From assembly GCA_028564675.1 (NCBI GenBank), contig JAOVVO010000088.1, positions 62,001 through 126,000 of the forward strand: DNA of 64,000 bases, read 5' to 3'. The position numbers and the translations under genes were made by a program. This DNA is from Onchocerca lupi. Its lineage: Eukaryota; Nematoda; Chromadorea; Rhabditida; Onchocercidae. Of this stretch, positions 50,540 through 62,819 are shown piece after piece (positions within the stretch are counted from its first letter, which is position 1; the number at the start of each line of letters is the position of its first letter). The notes beneath the pieces are model-generated. The model saw nothing but the letters and a program-made list of their open reading frames with translations, was not told where the DNA came from and did not search any database.

Positions 50540-51605
50540 CATGTACAACATTCCCTCTCTTCCACACCTCTCACAGCATAAAATATCTTCCGCTTCGTCG
50601 CTTTCTATCATCGGCACTTTTTTGTCAACCATTCCCTTTTGCCGTGCATCACTATGTAGCACAAACTGTTCAGCGAAGAAAAATTAACTTTTAGAAGATG
50701 AATTAAAGTATATCAATCGATAATTTGGAAAAAAAAGTGAGAAGTGATGAAAATCTTCTTATTTCCTTTCATTTCACAGGAGAAAATTCTATGATACGAA
50801 TTAGTGAACAGAAAGATAAAAATTTTTGTGATGGTTATTGTCTTCTTCGCTGGAACATTTTTGCCAATCAAAACAAAATTAATTTAATGACTTTAATTTA
50901 ATTTCTATCATTTCAACTTTCTATATGAAAATCTGATGAAGCTCTTTATTCGTGATTTAAAAATGTCTAATTTTGAGTATACAATGTTTAAAACAGATAC
51001 CATAGTGATTGAGTGGAGGATGATCACATATATTCGATTATAGTAGAAATTTTTGCATTCTCGCCTGCTCGTCAGATTTATTAAGTTTTTGATTGTTCTT
51101 TGTTTCCATTGCTAATTATCGGCAATATTTCTGCAGTATTTCAACACTGCTTCCTTCTTTCATTAAGTAAGGCATTCTAATTTTAAGAGCTCGCAGTCTC
51201 AACAATATTAACAAAAGCAAGAACTTTCACAATTTTTATTGATGAAAATGAAATTTTGTTCGAAATAAATTAATCATATAATTAGCGACACACTCAGTTT
51301 ATGTAATTCATTTACATTTTCGATATGTGAGACGTTTGCAACTTTGACAGAATTAAGTCAGATTCATTATGTGTACTCAATTGAACTTATACGACTTCAG
51401 CTGCGAAATCTTAGCGAAAAACACGAAAAATAAGTTAGCAGTAAGAACATCACAAGTAATAGAATGACGATAATGAGTAGTGAGTGAATCGAAAAATGAA
51501 GTTAATTGGAAGTTCGCGTGGTAAACATTTACAGCAAAGACTGTTCGGATACTTTTTTTTATTAAAATATATAGCGATCAACCAATTGATTTTAATAACA
51601 ATCAC
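50540..51605. other. Convergent intergenic region
   Basis: Contains the 3' sides of the EGF-like gene (plus) and the first Trp-rich gene (minus; AATAAA on the minus strand at 51563-51558). No gene is supported between them. Confidence 0.5.
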
Positions 51606-51612
51606 TATTACT

Positions 51613-52781
51613 TTAAAAAGTCTTTTGAAGCCATGGTGGCAATGGTACTTCACCAAAACTACCTAAATCACCTGTCCAACCTATAGAACCAGACCAAAAA
51701 GGCTTCTTTTTTTTCGAAATGGCCTCATCAAATGTAAATTTCGTAACTTTTGGAGATTTTTCTGCTTGTTGACTATCATCATTCCACCATGGTGTCGAAT
51801 ACTTCTCATTGTGATGCCTCTTGAGTGGCATCCAAATTGGCCAACTCACATTTTTGTTAGGCCAACTGTACCAGTTTTTTACCTCATTATTAATCTTTTC
51901 TTGGAATTGCTTTTTCAAAGCACTGGACTGCAGCATGCTTGATTGCTGTCCATCATATATCTCGGGCATCTCACGAAAATACATCCAGGATTCATCGGTC
52001 TTAGAAGGAGTCCATATTTCTGTTTGCGCCAATTTCGGTATTTGCTCCATTTCTCGTTGATATTGATTCTTCATAACATTTGCAGTGTTGTGACCACTTC
52101 CCCATTCCTGACCTTCAGAATGCTTGTAGTTTCTTCCATAATTGTATTCCGTATTCCATTCCTTTTCCGGACTCCATTCTCTGTCCTGTATTCTCGGCTG
52201 AGCTATAGTATCACCAATGAAGTAGTCCAGTGGTTGTGAACTTGGTGGATTGGCAGCATCTACAATATTCGTTTCATTATAAATAATCATATTTTCTTTA
52301 ATTCTGTTTGAAAATCTGTATTATTTTGCTTCCTCAGTGTCCCCTTACGAATATTTGCACATCACTGTGTCGAGAAAAATAATAAGACCTAATATAATTC
52401 TGTCGATAATTCATTAGTGTTTTCAGAATTTCTATTCACATTGTAAACTAGACGTGACATGCAATGCAAGTCATGCATTCTGCTAATAAAAAGTAGATGG
52501 AAAAAGCTGTCTTCGATATCTTTATCGACAAAGATTAGATAAACACTCAGAGTTATCGATACTTGCTGGAAGAATGAATTATGAGAAAATTTGAGGATTT
52601 TGCAGATATTTTGATATCCGCGTGCATGAATCACTAACAGCATCATGTATTGGCGGATTGAAAGGAAGGTTCTTTTTGGAGGGGAAATAGTAAGGAATGA
52701 ATGAATGAATGAAATCATACCGATGATAAGAGAGAACCCACTGATCACGAATACCTGAAGGATTTCAGCAGCCAAAGACAT
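51613..52781 (-). CDS. Secreted tryptophan-rich protein 1, unknown function
   Basis: Two minus-strand exons, 52781-52721 and 52259-51613, join in phase 1 to give about 235 residues. Residues 1-20 (MSLAAEILQVFVISGFSLII) form a signal peptide or anchor, and the intron lies directly behind it. The mature part has roughly a dozen Trp residues scattered in short polar contexts (DREWSPEKEW, SEGQEWGSG, WYSWPNKNVSWPIW, STPWWNDD, KPFWSGSIGW) and few cysteines. It has no domain that I recognise. TATATAAAT on the minus strand (52825-52817) sits about 36-44 bases before the ATG, as for a strongly, stage-specifically expressed gene. The same layout in the neighbour at 53564-54798 suggests a related pair, though the two sequences do not align well by eye. 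A structural coat, cuticle or secreted product role is possible but unproven. Confidence 0.7.
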
Positions 52782-52816
52782 CTTCTTCAATTATTCGAGA
52801 TCAGCACAAAAAGAAT

Positions 52817-52825
52817 ATTTATATA
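52817..52825 (-). promoter_or_regulatory. TATA box of Trp-rich gene 1
   Basis: TATATAAAT on the minus strand, about 40 bases upstream of the start codon at 52781. Confidence 0.5.
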
Positions 52826-52829
52826 TTCT

Positions 52830-53560
52830 GCAAAAGATCTCGTTTCTCTCTCTCTTGAGGACTCATTACACCGTTTATTAGTGCCAACTAATTATCATTG
52901 GTGAGGAATGTGAAGAACTGTAAGAAAATATGCAAAACGAGTCTTTGCTTGTAATTATTCATGAAATCCACGTTTTATACATCACAACAAACGAACAATC
53001 AATGTTTGCTTTCGTATTTTAAAAAATAAATCTACTGCATTGCTTCGATTAAGTGTTTAGTAGCAAGAATGAGGCAACACATGATTCCGTTCATTAGGTG
53101 TTGTTAATATATCCAATTATTCATATTTAAATCATCTCATTATTTTTTGTTGCGAATATTTTGAAAATGATGCAGTCTTATTTATATGATTTCTGCACAG
53201 TGCAGTCTTCAGAACGCGAATGATAAGAAAGATATGCTGTTATCTATCTTGCGAAGAGAGTAGAAATCTTCTGCGATTCACCAAAAATGTAACTCAGGCC
53301 AAAAGATCACACAATCGATTTCTGGACAAGGAGTGTATCTACGGCAATATAAAAGTATGGTCATTGCTGGCTAATTTGATTGGATCAATTAGTGATGATT
53401 GTCACTGCTTTCATGCATTGTTTCCATATTTGTGGTTCAAAAGGAAGACGTAATTGACGATAAAATTTATTTGAAGTCAAACAGCCTCGAACCTTGCAAA
53501 AATATGGGCTAACAAAACTTATTCGTCCAAACTATTACATCCGGGGTCAAGCGATGACCA
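52830..53560. other. Spacer between the two Trp-rich genes
   Basis: Upstream DNA of Trp-rich gene 1 and downstream DNA of gene 2. No additional gene is supported; an open plus-strand stretch at 53220-53453 has no recognisable motif. Confidence 0.45.
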
Positions 53561-53563
53561 GAA

Positions 53564-54798
53564 TCAGGGATCAATAGAAGAATATGCATAGGCTTCTGAT
53601 TTAGCCTTCACTGGTTTGTTGCCACTGTTCCAGCTATCCCAACTTCCACTACCTGAACCACTCTTCCAGCTTTTCCAACCACCATGTTCACGACCTCCAT
53701 TACCTGGTCCATAATCATCTACTACAAAAAATTTCTTCAACTGAAAAATCTTTTTCAAATTTGCCAAGCTTAATTTTATGCGTAAATTTAAAAAAGAAAA
53801 TTTTTTCGCAGATATAATCTGATGTGAATAAACTATTCCTATGCATGCAATTAGCGTGTAGTGTAGGTAATCATAAAATGTTTTAATGTTGAAGGAAACT
53901 TGTGACTTAAAAAAAAAAATGAAAACCGGCACCATTAAACTTCCCCCACTCTCCATCATTCTTGCAACATTTTTTGTAATGATCCGATCTAAGCTATATT
54001 TTTGCAATAAAAAAGGATAGAAAAATTCATTTTAAATCCTTCTCAAGAAAGGAGATCAAGATAGTTGTATATTAAAATTTATAAAGCATTTCCAACCTTC
54101 CCATTCGCTCCATCCTTCGCCACCTCCACTGTTCCTCCAGTTATCCGTATTGGTATTACCCCAGGAAGCGTAATTGTTTTTCGGTCCGTAACTAGCATCA
54201 ACTCTCCTATTATCTCCGAAATCGGTGCCGTAATGGTTGCTTGGGCCATACTTTCCGGCACCGTTGCCCCATATACCCGAACCTTGAGAACCACCATTAC
54301 CCCAGGACCAACTGTGTTTGCCGGATGTGACCCAGTTGTCATCGAAGGCTTGTTTTCCATTCCAACCCGAATTCCCGTCATTATATCCAGATTGCCATGA
54401 ATCTTGCCATCCATTTTCCACATATTTCCCTCCATCATGATCGGAACCAAATCCAACCCAACCTTTATGCATTCCATTGCCACCGGATGGAAGCTTTCCA
54501 CTCCAATCTTCCTTCCATTCCACTGCAAAATCACTAATTTAGATTTGCTGCAGAAAACAAGCATTCAGCTGTATGCAAATCTCTCCAGTGCTACTTCTGA
54601 ATAATCACGAATCTACTCTTTCTCTAAAAATATGTGAAAAAAAGAAAGAAATATTGCGTACAGATGTAACCAATGAATGAGCTATCATAATTACGGTGTT
54701 TGTTAAAATAATTAGAACAAACCTGATGGATTATTGGGAGCACATTTTGTCGCCGAAAAAACTAAAGAGAATATAGAAATGAGCCAAAAAGAATGCAT
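53564..54798 (-). CDS. Secreted Gly/Trp/Ser-rich repetitive protein 2, unknown function
   Basis: Minus-strand exons 54798-54723, 54522-54097 and 53721-53564 join in frame (the last acceptor could instead be three bases later) to give about 219 residues. Residues 1-19 (MHSFWLISIFSLVFSATKC) are a clear signal peptide; a phase-1 intron follows at residue 26, just after it. The mature chain is low-complexity, rich in Gly, Trp, Ser, Asn and Asp, with recurrent W-spacers (GWQDSWQSG, HSWSWGNGG, EGWSEWEG, GWKSWKSGSGSG, GSWDSWNSG). Its C-terminus turns basic and Tyr-rich (KPVKAKSEAYAYSS). A TATAAAAGGA box lies about 45 bases before the ATG. Gly-rich secreted chains of this sort are often structural (sheath, cuticle or eggshell). 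Overlapping frames on both strands of exon 2 are shadows caused by its repetitive codons. Confidence 0.75.
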
Positions 54799-54840
54799 GA
54801 AAATGAGGCAATTGTTGCACGAAACAAGATGCCATCGGCT

Positions 54841-54850
54841 TCCTTTTATA
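54841..54850 (-). promoter_or_regulatory. TATA box of Trp-rich gene 2
   Basis: TATAAAAGGA on the minus strand, 43-52 bases before the start codon at 54798. Confidence 0.6.
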
Positions 54851-54859
54851 CACGAAACG

Positions 54860-57510
54860 AAGAAGTCGGTCACCGGAACTGGTTAGCTATACTTCCTTCA
54901 TGATATTTGCTTCTTTTTTTTCTTTTAAATAAATTTTTCACATCTCCTCAAATTCTGCTTCTTTATTAACTCCTTCTTCACAGCTACAGACTTATCTTGA
55001 AGAAGTTATTCGAAAAAAAGGAATAAATATTTCATTTGAAAGAGTGTGTTAAGTAAGAAACTTAGTTTTCAGGACATTTAGTGTGAGTCAAAGAAAAAAA
55101 AGGAAATATGACAATGAATTTCTATTTAATTCGTTTCGTTCTCTTAGCAAATTAAGATGATTTTAATTTATCAATTATTTTACGTGACTATTGCGACACT
55201 TTTGGTTCTGTAATTAAAAAATTATGACTTTCAATAAATTAACTAATTCATTGTTCATTACAGATGCATCAACAGTTAAATCTGATGTTAGTTCTGCATC
55301 ATCTGCTAGATGCCTTTGAATTAATTATGGAAGAATTTTTCTTTTTTTTTTTTTTGAAAGAATAACCAAAAAGATATAAAGAGGAGTATCAGATTTAAAA
55401 ATTTTTATTTACATCACAATGATGCATGTTTAAATTAAATTTTTTTTATTTTTTAACAGGATGTTTGAATTGAAAGATATCACTAAGACCACAAGTACAG
55501 TTGAGGAGAGCATACTTTCTCAACTTCAATAATTCTCCTGAAGAAGATTTTACATTTCCAACATAATGAACTGATTCTTATCTTACCGAGATTCTACATA
55601 TCATTTTGGATTTGAGCATAGCTAATTGAGATACGAAGTAAGACTTTGCATTTAAATTATATTACCTGCATCAATAATAATCAACGTTAATCAATATTAC
55701 TGATAAACTTTTGCGATAAAAATAAAAGTTCAAGATTATAATTTAAATAATAAATTCAAGAATAAATTTCCAAAAATTCACAGGTATCACGGAATTATTT
55801 GATTTCGAAATCATGAAATTCTTGAACAGTCTCCCAATTGAAACTGATAGAAAGTTACTTGATTGTATTGGCTAATAGCTAACAAATTTCAAACATATCA
55901 AAATGTCTATAATAACTAATAATGTGATATGATGCCATTTTCTGACACTCTTTCATACTATAAAATATTACATGTAATTAAAACTGAATTTCCAATCAAT
56001 TTCTAGTTCAATTATACGCTTCTTTTTCTTTGAAATCAATTTTCTAAAATTTGTTGCACTACAATCTGTTGAATGAGATGGCAAACATGAGAAAGAACGA
56101 AAGTAGTGCAGATTAAATTAAATTTTCTCTTGGATGCTTGCTAATTATTTATTTCAGATTAGGCATGGAATGAGTAAAATGGACAGATGAGCGAGTAAAG
56201 GTGAAACCAAGGCAACGAACAAGTTAGGTAAATTGAATTTCAACTGGTAGTTGGCTCAAACGTCATCTTTCTAATGCTTGTTTTCCTCTAAAACTTTATT
56301 TTTTCATCTCATGAATTGTGCCATGAAGCTGTTATCGTTGTTTTTATTACTGTACCATTTAATGTCATTGCTATTATTTTCGTATTGATAGTCATTAAGT
56401 TTGCTATTTATTTTACTCGTACAGTAAGTGATTTTCTCCAAATAAGTGTTTATGGATAGGAACTCTGATCTTCAATATAACTTATGATTTCAGCGCTTGT
56501 CCAGTTTACTTTTCGATCTATTTAATTACGTTGCAATTGAAATTTGTAAACATATGTTTTGGAAAAGCATTTCGCCTTATTTCTTAATAATATTTTCCTA
56601 CAGAACACAATTTTTACTTAGGGTTTTACTTCTGAAAATTTTACAACTTTAAAATTAATGAGTGCTAAGTGGAAAATAAAATATTCTTGACAGAGGAATA
56701 CATTTTTCTTTTCAATTATTAAAATAAATTTAAAAAGAAAACTGATCATTTCTAAGATTCATCATGATAAAAGTTATTTAAATGAAAAAAGCAACAATGA
56801 ATTGAACGAACAGGCCATTCCAAAGCTCACAAAATATCGACGAGAAATGCTTAAATTCATGATACTTTCAAATTCTCTTGCTGTTGCTTTATTTTTTAAA
56901 TTTAAGACGTAGATAAATTCAGAACTGATTTGTCGACTTTTTGGTAGACAAATCAATTTTGCTTCAGAATGCTAAAGTTTCGTAAAAAATAGAGAAAGAA
57001 GAGATGAAGCGAGCAAAGAACTAAACCATTCAATTGATGAATTTCTGTGTAAAACTTTCATTTTAAAATAGACTAAATAGAACACAAAATTTTACTTCAA
57101 TCCATTATCTTTCACCAAGCATTAATATAGGAATTGATTTATATCATGGCTTGATCAGGTTTAAAAAAAATTTTAAGATATCCAGAAATATTGGAATATA
57201 AGATAAAATGTGCTACTGTGATGCAGATAGTAAGAGTATTTCGAAAAACGATTAGATCTTTAGCTTCATGACTTTTCCATTACTACTCCGCAGTTCAAAT
57301 AAAGTATTGCTGGAAGCGTCCGATTACTGCTGAGGAACTCATTAGTGTAATTACGTTAAATGCATTGGAGTAGATTTTGAAATTCGTCGATTTGAAAAAT
57401 GTTCCATCCAAATTTTATGGACATTTCCTATATTAGAAGGATAGTTCAGAGCTAATGCTATTCTGAAAATATTGTGTTTGGATGAGAGGAAAAAAGAATA
57501 AGATTCTTCT
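54860..57510. other. Intergenic DNA before the four-pass protein gene
   Basis: AT-rich. No gene, RNA or large repeat is supported. Confidence 0.45.
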
Positions 57511-57522
57511 AACATTTTTCAG

Positions 57523-58601
57523 ATGCGACATTATTGGACTGGAAAAGATTGCTGTCATTGTACACATTTATCAGTGATATACTTCATTACCTTAACTATT
57601 CAAGCTGTTGTAATTATGCAAGCTATCGCTTTTCTCCTTGTTAACTATTTGAGAGGTCTGAGAAAACAATCAATTGCTAAAGTTTTTTGATTTTCATTCC
57701 ATATTCGAGAAGAAACTCATTAGATGGCACATTGACGGGTGAATAGTTGGGCTCTCAAAGAAAGCGACTTACTCGACTGAAGTCTATTTTGAATTCAATA
57801 GCAGATATTTCTCTCGACATTTCAAACTTCTGAGAATTGTACTTTTCAGGTGCAGAAATATATTCAGCAACATATAGCGATTTGAAATATGTGTTACATT
57901 TCGACTGTTTGATACCTCTCATCATTATACAGGTAATTTTTTTTATATCAGCTAAAAGATGATTATGACAATAAGTATCGTAATTTCTTAAAATTTGCTA
58001 ATTACACTCCAATATCTCATCCAAGTCATTTGAATGAGTAATAATTGACAAAGAAAACTGCATGCATGCTTGCAGCTTTCGTGGTTTGTTAGTGCTATCA
58101 GTGCAGTATATTCAGTGCAAAGGATAATACCATATCTGATGCTTCCTCATCTTTTCACATCATTAATTTCGCTGTTTGCAGCAATATTGCTTATCACATT
58201 AACAACTTATCAAATAATTAAAGGTTAATTCAACTAACATTTCTCAGCCTTAACAAGAATTATTATTGTCCAGACAAATCATAATAATTGTGCTTTATTT
58301 TGTTACTTGATTCGACCACTATTAAATTCTGTTTGCAAATGGGGTCAAAGTTCAAATTTATGCAATAAAAATATATATATTACACATAGGCTTACGGCTC
58401 AATTGTTCCTTAATGCTTCTACTACTATTGCCGAGCCTTTACTCATTTGGTGCGTTGTACTCAATTTATTTGACGTTGTCCTGCTTTCGTCTTCTTATTC
58501 ACAAGAAGAATTCAGTCGTCAATATTACTCGAAACGGTTTTCGAAAAGGTCTGTTCGTTCTTCCATTTATTAAAGCAGCTATTAATTTACATTTTTCCTA
58601 A
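57523..58601 (+). CDS. Four-pass membrane protein, LAPTM-like nematode family
   Basis: Exons 57523-57655, 57850-57932, 58076-58223 and 58390-58601 join in frame to give about 191 residues. The ATG follows TTTTTCAG directly, which looks like a trans-splice or upstream-exon acceptor. The N-terminus has a cysteine knuckle (DCCHCTH) next to the first membrane helix, as in LAPTM4-type lysosomal proteins and several nematode four-helix families. Predicted helices: about residues 19-43 (IYFITLTIQAVVIMQAIAFL), 64-85 (CLIPLIIIQLSWFVSAISAV), 95-119 (MLPHLFTSLISLFAAILLIT) and 128-153 (LMLLLLLPSLYSFGALYSIY). A basic tail follows. Possible role in endosome/lysosome membranes is inferred from resemblance only. 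The last intron could end at another AG (58275), but that choice stops the frame at once. Confidence 0.65.
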
Positions 58602-58631
58602 TACTTTCAAAAACTTATCATTAGCAAAACG

Positions 58632-58657
58632 GATCATAAAGAAGAAAATTTATGATC
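58632..58657. repeat. Perfect 9-bp inverted repeat in the 3' UTR region
   Basis: GATCATAAA (58632-58640) and TTTATGATC (58649-58657) can pair over an 8-base loop about 30 bases after the stop of the four-pass protein gene. It may mark RNA 3'-end or UTR structure. Confidence 0.4.
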
Positions 58658-58659
58658 TG

Positions 58660-61600
58660 TTCTCTTCGCAAAACAAAAATTGTTATAAATCGATAAATGC
58701 GTTTATGAACAAGTAAATGCTCATGTTTGATTACTGCGGATATTTTCAAATTCAAATCTGAAATTGAACCAATGTTTCTTTTATTGATTGACTTCTGAGA
58801 GTCATCACTTCAGCCGTTGTAAATTCAAAAAGTATTGCAAAAACTTTGGCGGAACAAGAAACACATATAGCCAATACGATATCTTACAGCAGACGACCGA
58901 CTGTTATTATCAGTGATGATTAGTTACATATGCTTCATCGATAAGCATAAATTTCATGAAATAAAACTCTTATGTATGATTTAGCTATAACATTTATCAG
59001 GAATTGTTTCCTCAATTCAGGAAAATCTGATCCGTTTTTCTCTTTGCAAAAGATCAAAAAAAAAAAAAAGACAACTCACCAATGAATTTCCCTGTTTTAT
59101 TGGATCTTCATATGTTTAATGCCTTTCATAATATAAATTATAATATTTATTGTGCTTAAAAAAGTTTACTACAATAAGTAAGTAAGAAAGCATTAATCGT
59201 TCGATAACTTTGCACAGGAGGAACTGGGATGTAAAGTAATGTGACATATAAAGTGTGTTTGAAAAAAAAAAGCAAACTTTTGTAAATCTTTATGAAAAAA
59301 GCAATTGAATTTTTACTAAGAAGATTCATTTTGTCGAATTAAAGTACTGTGAAACAGGAATTGTACAAGAAAATTTCTAATCATACTTTTTTTCCGTAAT
59401 AAAGCATAAAATTTATATAATTTGTGATAGATCTGCATGATTACTGAGATTTGAAAAACGAACCTTTAAAATTCAGATTTTTAAAAAAATCTTGAAACAA
59501 ATCCAATTCAAACGATAAATTTCTGCATTGATTAAATAAATAGAAAGACTTTAGTGTAATGTACCAATCATATTCCTTTCACTGTACAAACAGTTCACGC
59601 CTGATTTTATCATGTGCATCAGCATGTTGTTTTAAATACTTTCTTTGATCATTTCCTGTCTTCTCTCATATTTTAAGTCCTTCATTTCAAATATTTGAGT
59701 TTCGAATTACTGTGATATCTTCATCTAAAATACTGCATATCTCTTTGCATCAAATTATGGTAGTTCATAAAAGCATGAGAAAATTGTAATAATCAATCAA
59801 ATAAAAGGATTTATTATGATCTGATTTCCAAATTCGAACACTCGTATTGTTCACTTATTGTTTGCTATTGTGTAGTGCGATTTTGTGTATAATATGGTAT
59901 TACCCAAGAAAGCTCATTGCTGACCTGGCAAAGTCACAATAGCAAGAAATAGTTCCAGTCTAACCAATCTATGATCCTGGATCGCAATCGATTAGAATTT
60001 TTTCCTCAGAGTAAGCTCTACCTTCACTGGCATATATTGAATAGAAAAGAATCTCGAGATCTCCCAACTATACATATTAAAACCTAGTGGAAGTGGTTAA
60101 GCTGGACTTCATTCGAAAATGTGATGAGTCACGAACTGAAAACAAAATATAACTTTTTCTATGAAAAAGGTTGCTAGTTGGGAATTTATCACCTTTTCGA
60201 ATATGCAAAGGCAAAATTACATTGTTGAAAAAAGTAATGGCCACACATTTGTTTAAATGGGGTACAAAAATCGGTTTAATCTGAATACTTATTTAGAAAA
60301 CAAGAAATAAGAAACTTCATATTTTCTCATTAAATTCAAGCCAGGATTTCTACTTTCTTCTGAAAGTCGATGTGCCATTCGTCTCGAAAAATATATGAAA
60401 AAAATAGTCTCATTAAAAAAAAATATATAATCTCATTTTCTCTTTTCACATTTTTGACATGAAAATAACAATTTGCTAAATTCAAAACTTTAAAACGAAA
60501 TTTAAAAGGTTCGTAAACTAATCAATCCATCATTGTGGATTATCATAGAATCGTCGTACTGAGTGAAATTTTTCTGATTTAAGTTGTTTGAGAAAGTGCA
60601 TAGTGACGTTCTCAGGGGAAATATGAAAAACCGAAATTAGTGCATTTTAAAAGAATTAATTACTCAGCACATTGTTTGGGATATATCCAACCATTCATTA
60701 TTCCATCTGGCAGGATAGAACAATTTTTATTCACAAAAAATATGATTATTCTCAACCGAAATTCATTTTCAGTAATTTCCACTTAATGATCTTTTCACAC
60801 ATTCATTCCATAACAACTCATTCGTTGTGGAATTCTTCAGTCTGGTGATATTCGATACGAAAACGCCTCTGTCTTAGTGAAGAAGTTGCTGTGTTATATT
60901 TGTTTCTTTTGCTTTTTCACTATTTGAAAAAAGATGAAATTTAAACAGTAGTGCACAAATTGGAGTTCTTCAAAAGTTAGTAGTAATGGCACATCAATAT
61001 GGCATATTATTGAAAATCTGAATTCGAGAATTGCTCAAGTTTCGAGAATTGCCTACAGAACTATTGCTCATCGGGTGAAAGGTGAAAGTTATACTGTTCA
61101 CCCAAACAGGAATAGCTTTTGGAGAAAAATGCATGCAAGAAGAATTATCGGCTGTCCATCTCATTTATTTTTACGAATGTCGTGATGAATCGATTTGTTA
61201 CGGTTTCGTAACATTTTTTGTCGATGCTTTTTTACTATTCGCTGTGAGAAAAGCTCTCGAAGCTATCATTCCTGTCTACTAAGTTGTTGTTCAAAGAATT
61301 AGAAGTAGATTACTTCACTCAGACGGGATTTGATTAATTTTGCATAGCATTAACCCAATTATGCGCTCTTCAATCAAAACATTGAAGACTATTGATTGAA
61401 CTTTATTGAAAATTTCGAAGTTCCATTATATATTAGGAAAGTTTTTCCAAGCCGTGATTTTTATATAATTAATGAAAAAAAAAAAGCCAATGAAATCGAC
61501 TCTATTCTAAGCATTGTTTACCATCTCTTCAAAAATATTTTGTTTTCAATAAAAAATCATTTCATAAAGCACCATTGAAACGCTGCAGCTGTATCAATTA

Positions 61601-62788
61601 GAACTGACTGTCTCAGTTTTCGTTCTCATTCCTGTGAAATTTTCCGATCTATGATGCTTCAAATTATTCGAAACTTTATTTGTCTTTGAATTTATCGTAA
61701 AGTAACCTTATTGAAGCATAATTTTTCGACAGATTTAACAAATGAATCTTTTGGAAAATTATTTTCAAAATATGATAACACACACCTCCGAAAAAAAAGG
61801 AACTGTTCATAATGCGAGGTGAAAATAGTAGGAAAAGGAATTTTGCGTGGAATCTGTTACTTTGCATCCAGTTTGACCAGCTTGAATATGAAACCAGTGG
61901 CATTTGATATTTAATTGCATAACTGAGGGAAGGGAAGCGCCTATTAGATCAATCCAGAAAGGACTATCGAATATTTCAGGTTCGAGTTAACACACAACAG
62001 AGAATTCTCAGAAAAGTTATCCCCAAATTCATAATTCATTCCATATGATCCATAATTCATTGCTTGATAAATTGCATATAATTTAAATCATTTAATTCTA
62101 TTCCGAAAATTAACCTGGTAATGCTTGCTTTTATCAATTTTGAAATTAGTAGAAATATTGGATATGTTGTAGTAAGCCCCAAGAAATTTTGAGACATTTT
62201 TATTGGTTTTGAACAATTGGCACTTTGAAAGTTCTTTTTTTTGGCATATCTATTAGCATTAAAAATTATAATAAACAGTCCGGAATCCTGATAAACAATA
62301 TTCAATTGGATAAAAACGGCGATAGCAGTTAAAGCTAAGACAATAACTGAAGGAAAAGTAGAGTATGGTTGAACAGAAGTAAAATGGCCAAAACACAATG
62401 CGAAAAATCACAACAAGGCTACAAATTGGGAAAATTATGGAATTTAATTAGAATTATCATTCGAAATCATAAACTGCAATTCGAATCGTACTGTGATCTT
62501 TTCCGTTTTCTATCTATTGCATCATTAATGCTCGTCTCATAGATGTTATTTCATACTAACAATAAATTTGACATGAAATTTTTCTCGACCGAAACTCCGC
62601 AAAATTTGTCTTGCAAAGAGTTGCTGCTAGTATACTGCGATAAAAGTAGCAAACACCCAGCTGTTCTCTGATGAAAGAGTTTGAGGATGGGTGATAAACC
62701 AACTGATAAAGCTATTTCGATTTGCATTCTGTGAGTAAAGCCACAATTTTTGCTAACAATCATCTCTTCTGTTCCTTGCATATATATT

Positions 62789-62819
<31 letters not shown>

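Noticed and set aside
54065..54564. Long open frames on both strands across the Gly/Trp-rich exon
   Set aside because: They arise from the repetitive GG/TGG codons of the real minus-strand frame; only that frame follows a signal peptide exon in phase.
58276..58320. Alternative acceptor for the last exon of the four-pass protein (TTGTCCAG at 58275)
   Set aside because: It gives a stop after three codons, whereas the acceptor at 58389 yields a fourth membrane helix in frame.
62057..62398. 113-residue minus-strand open frame with hydrophobic stretches
   Set aside because: No start context, splice sites or family motif; I could not distinguish it from chance or from a decayed receptor fragment.
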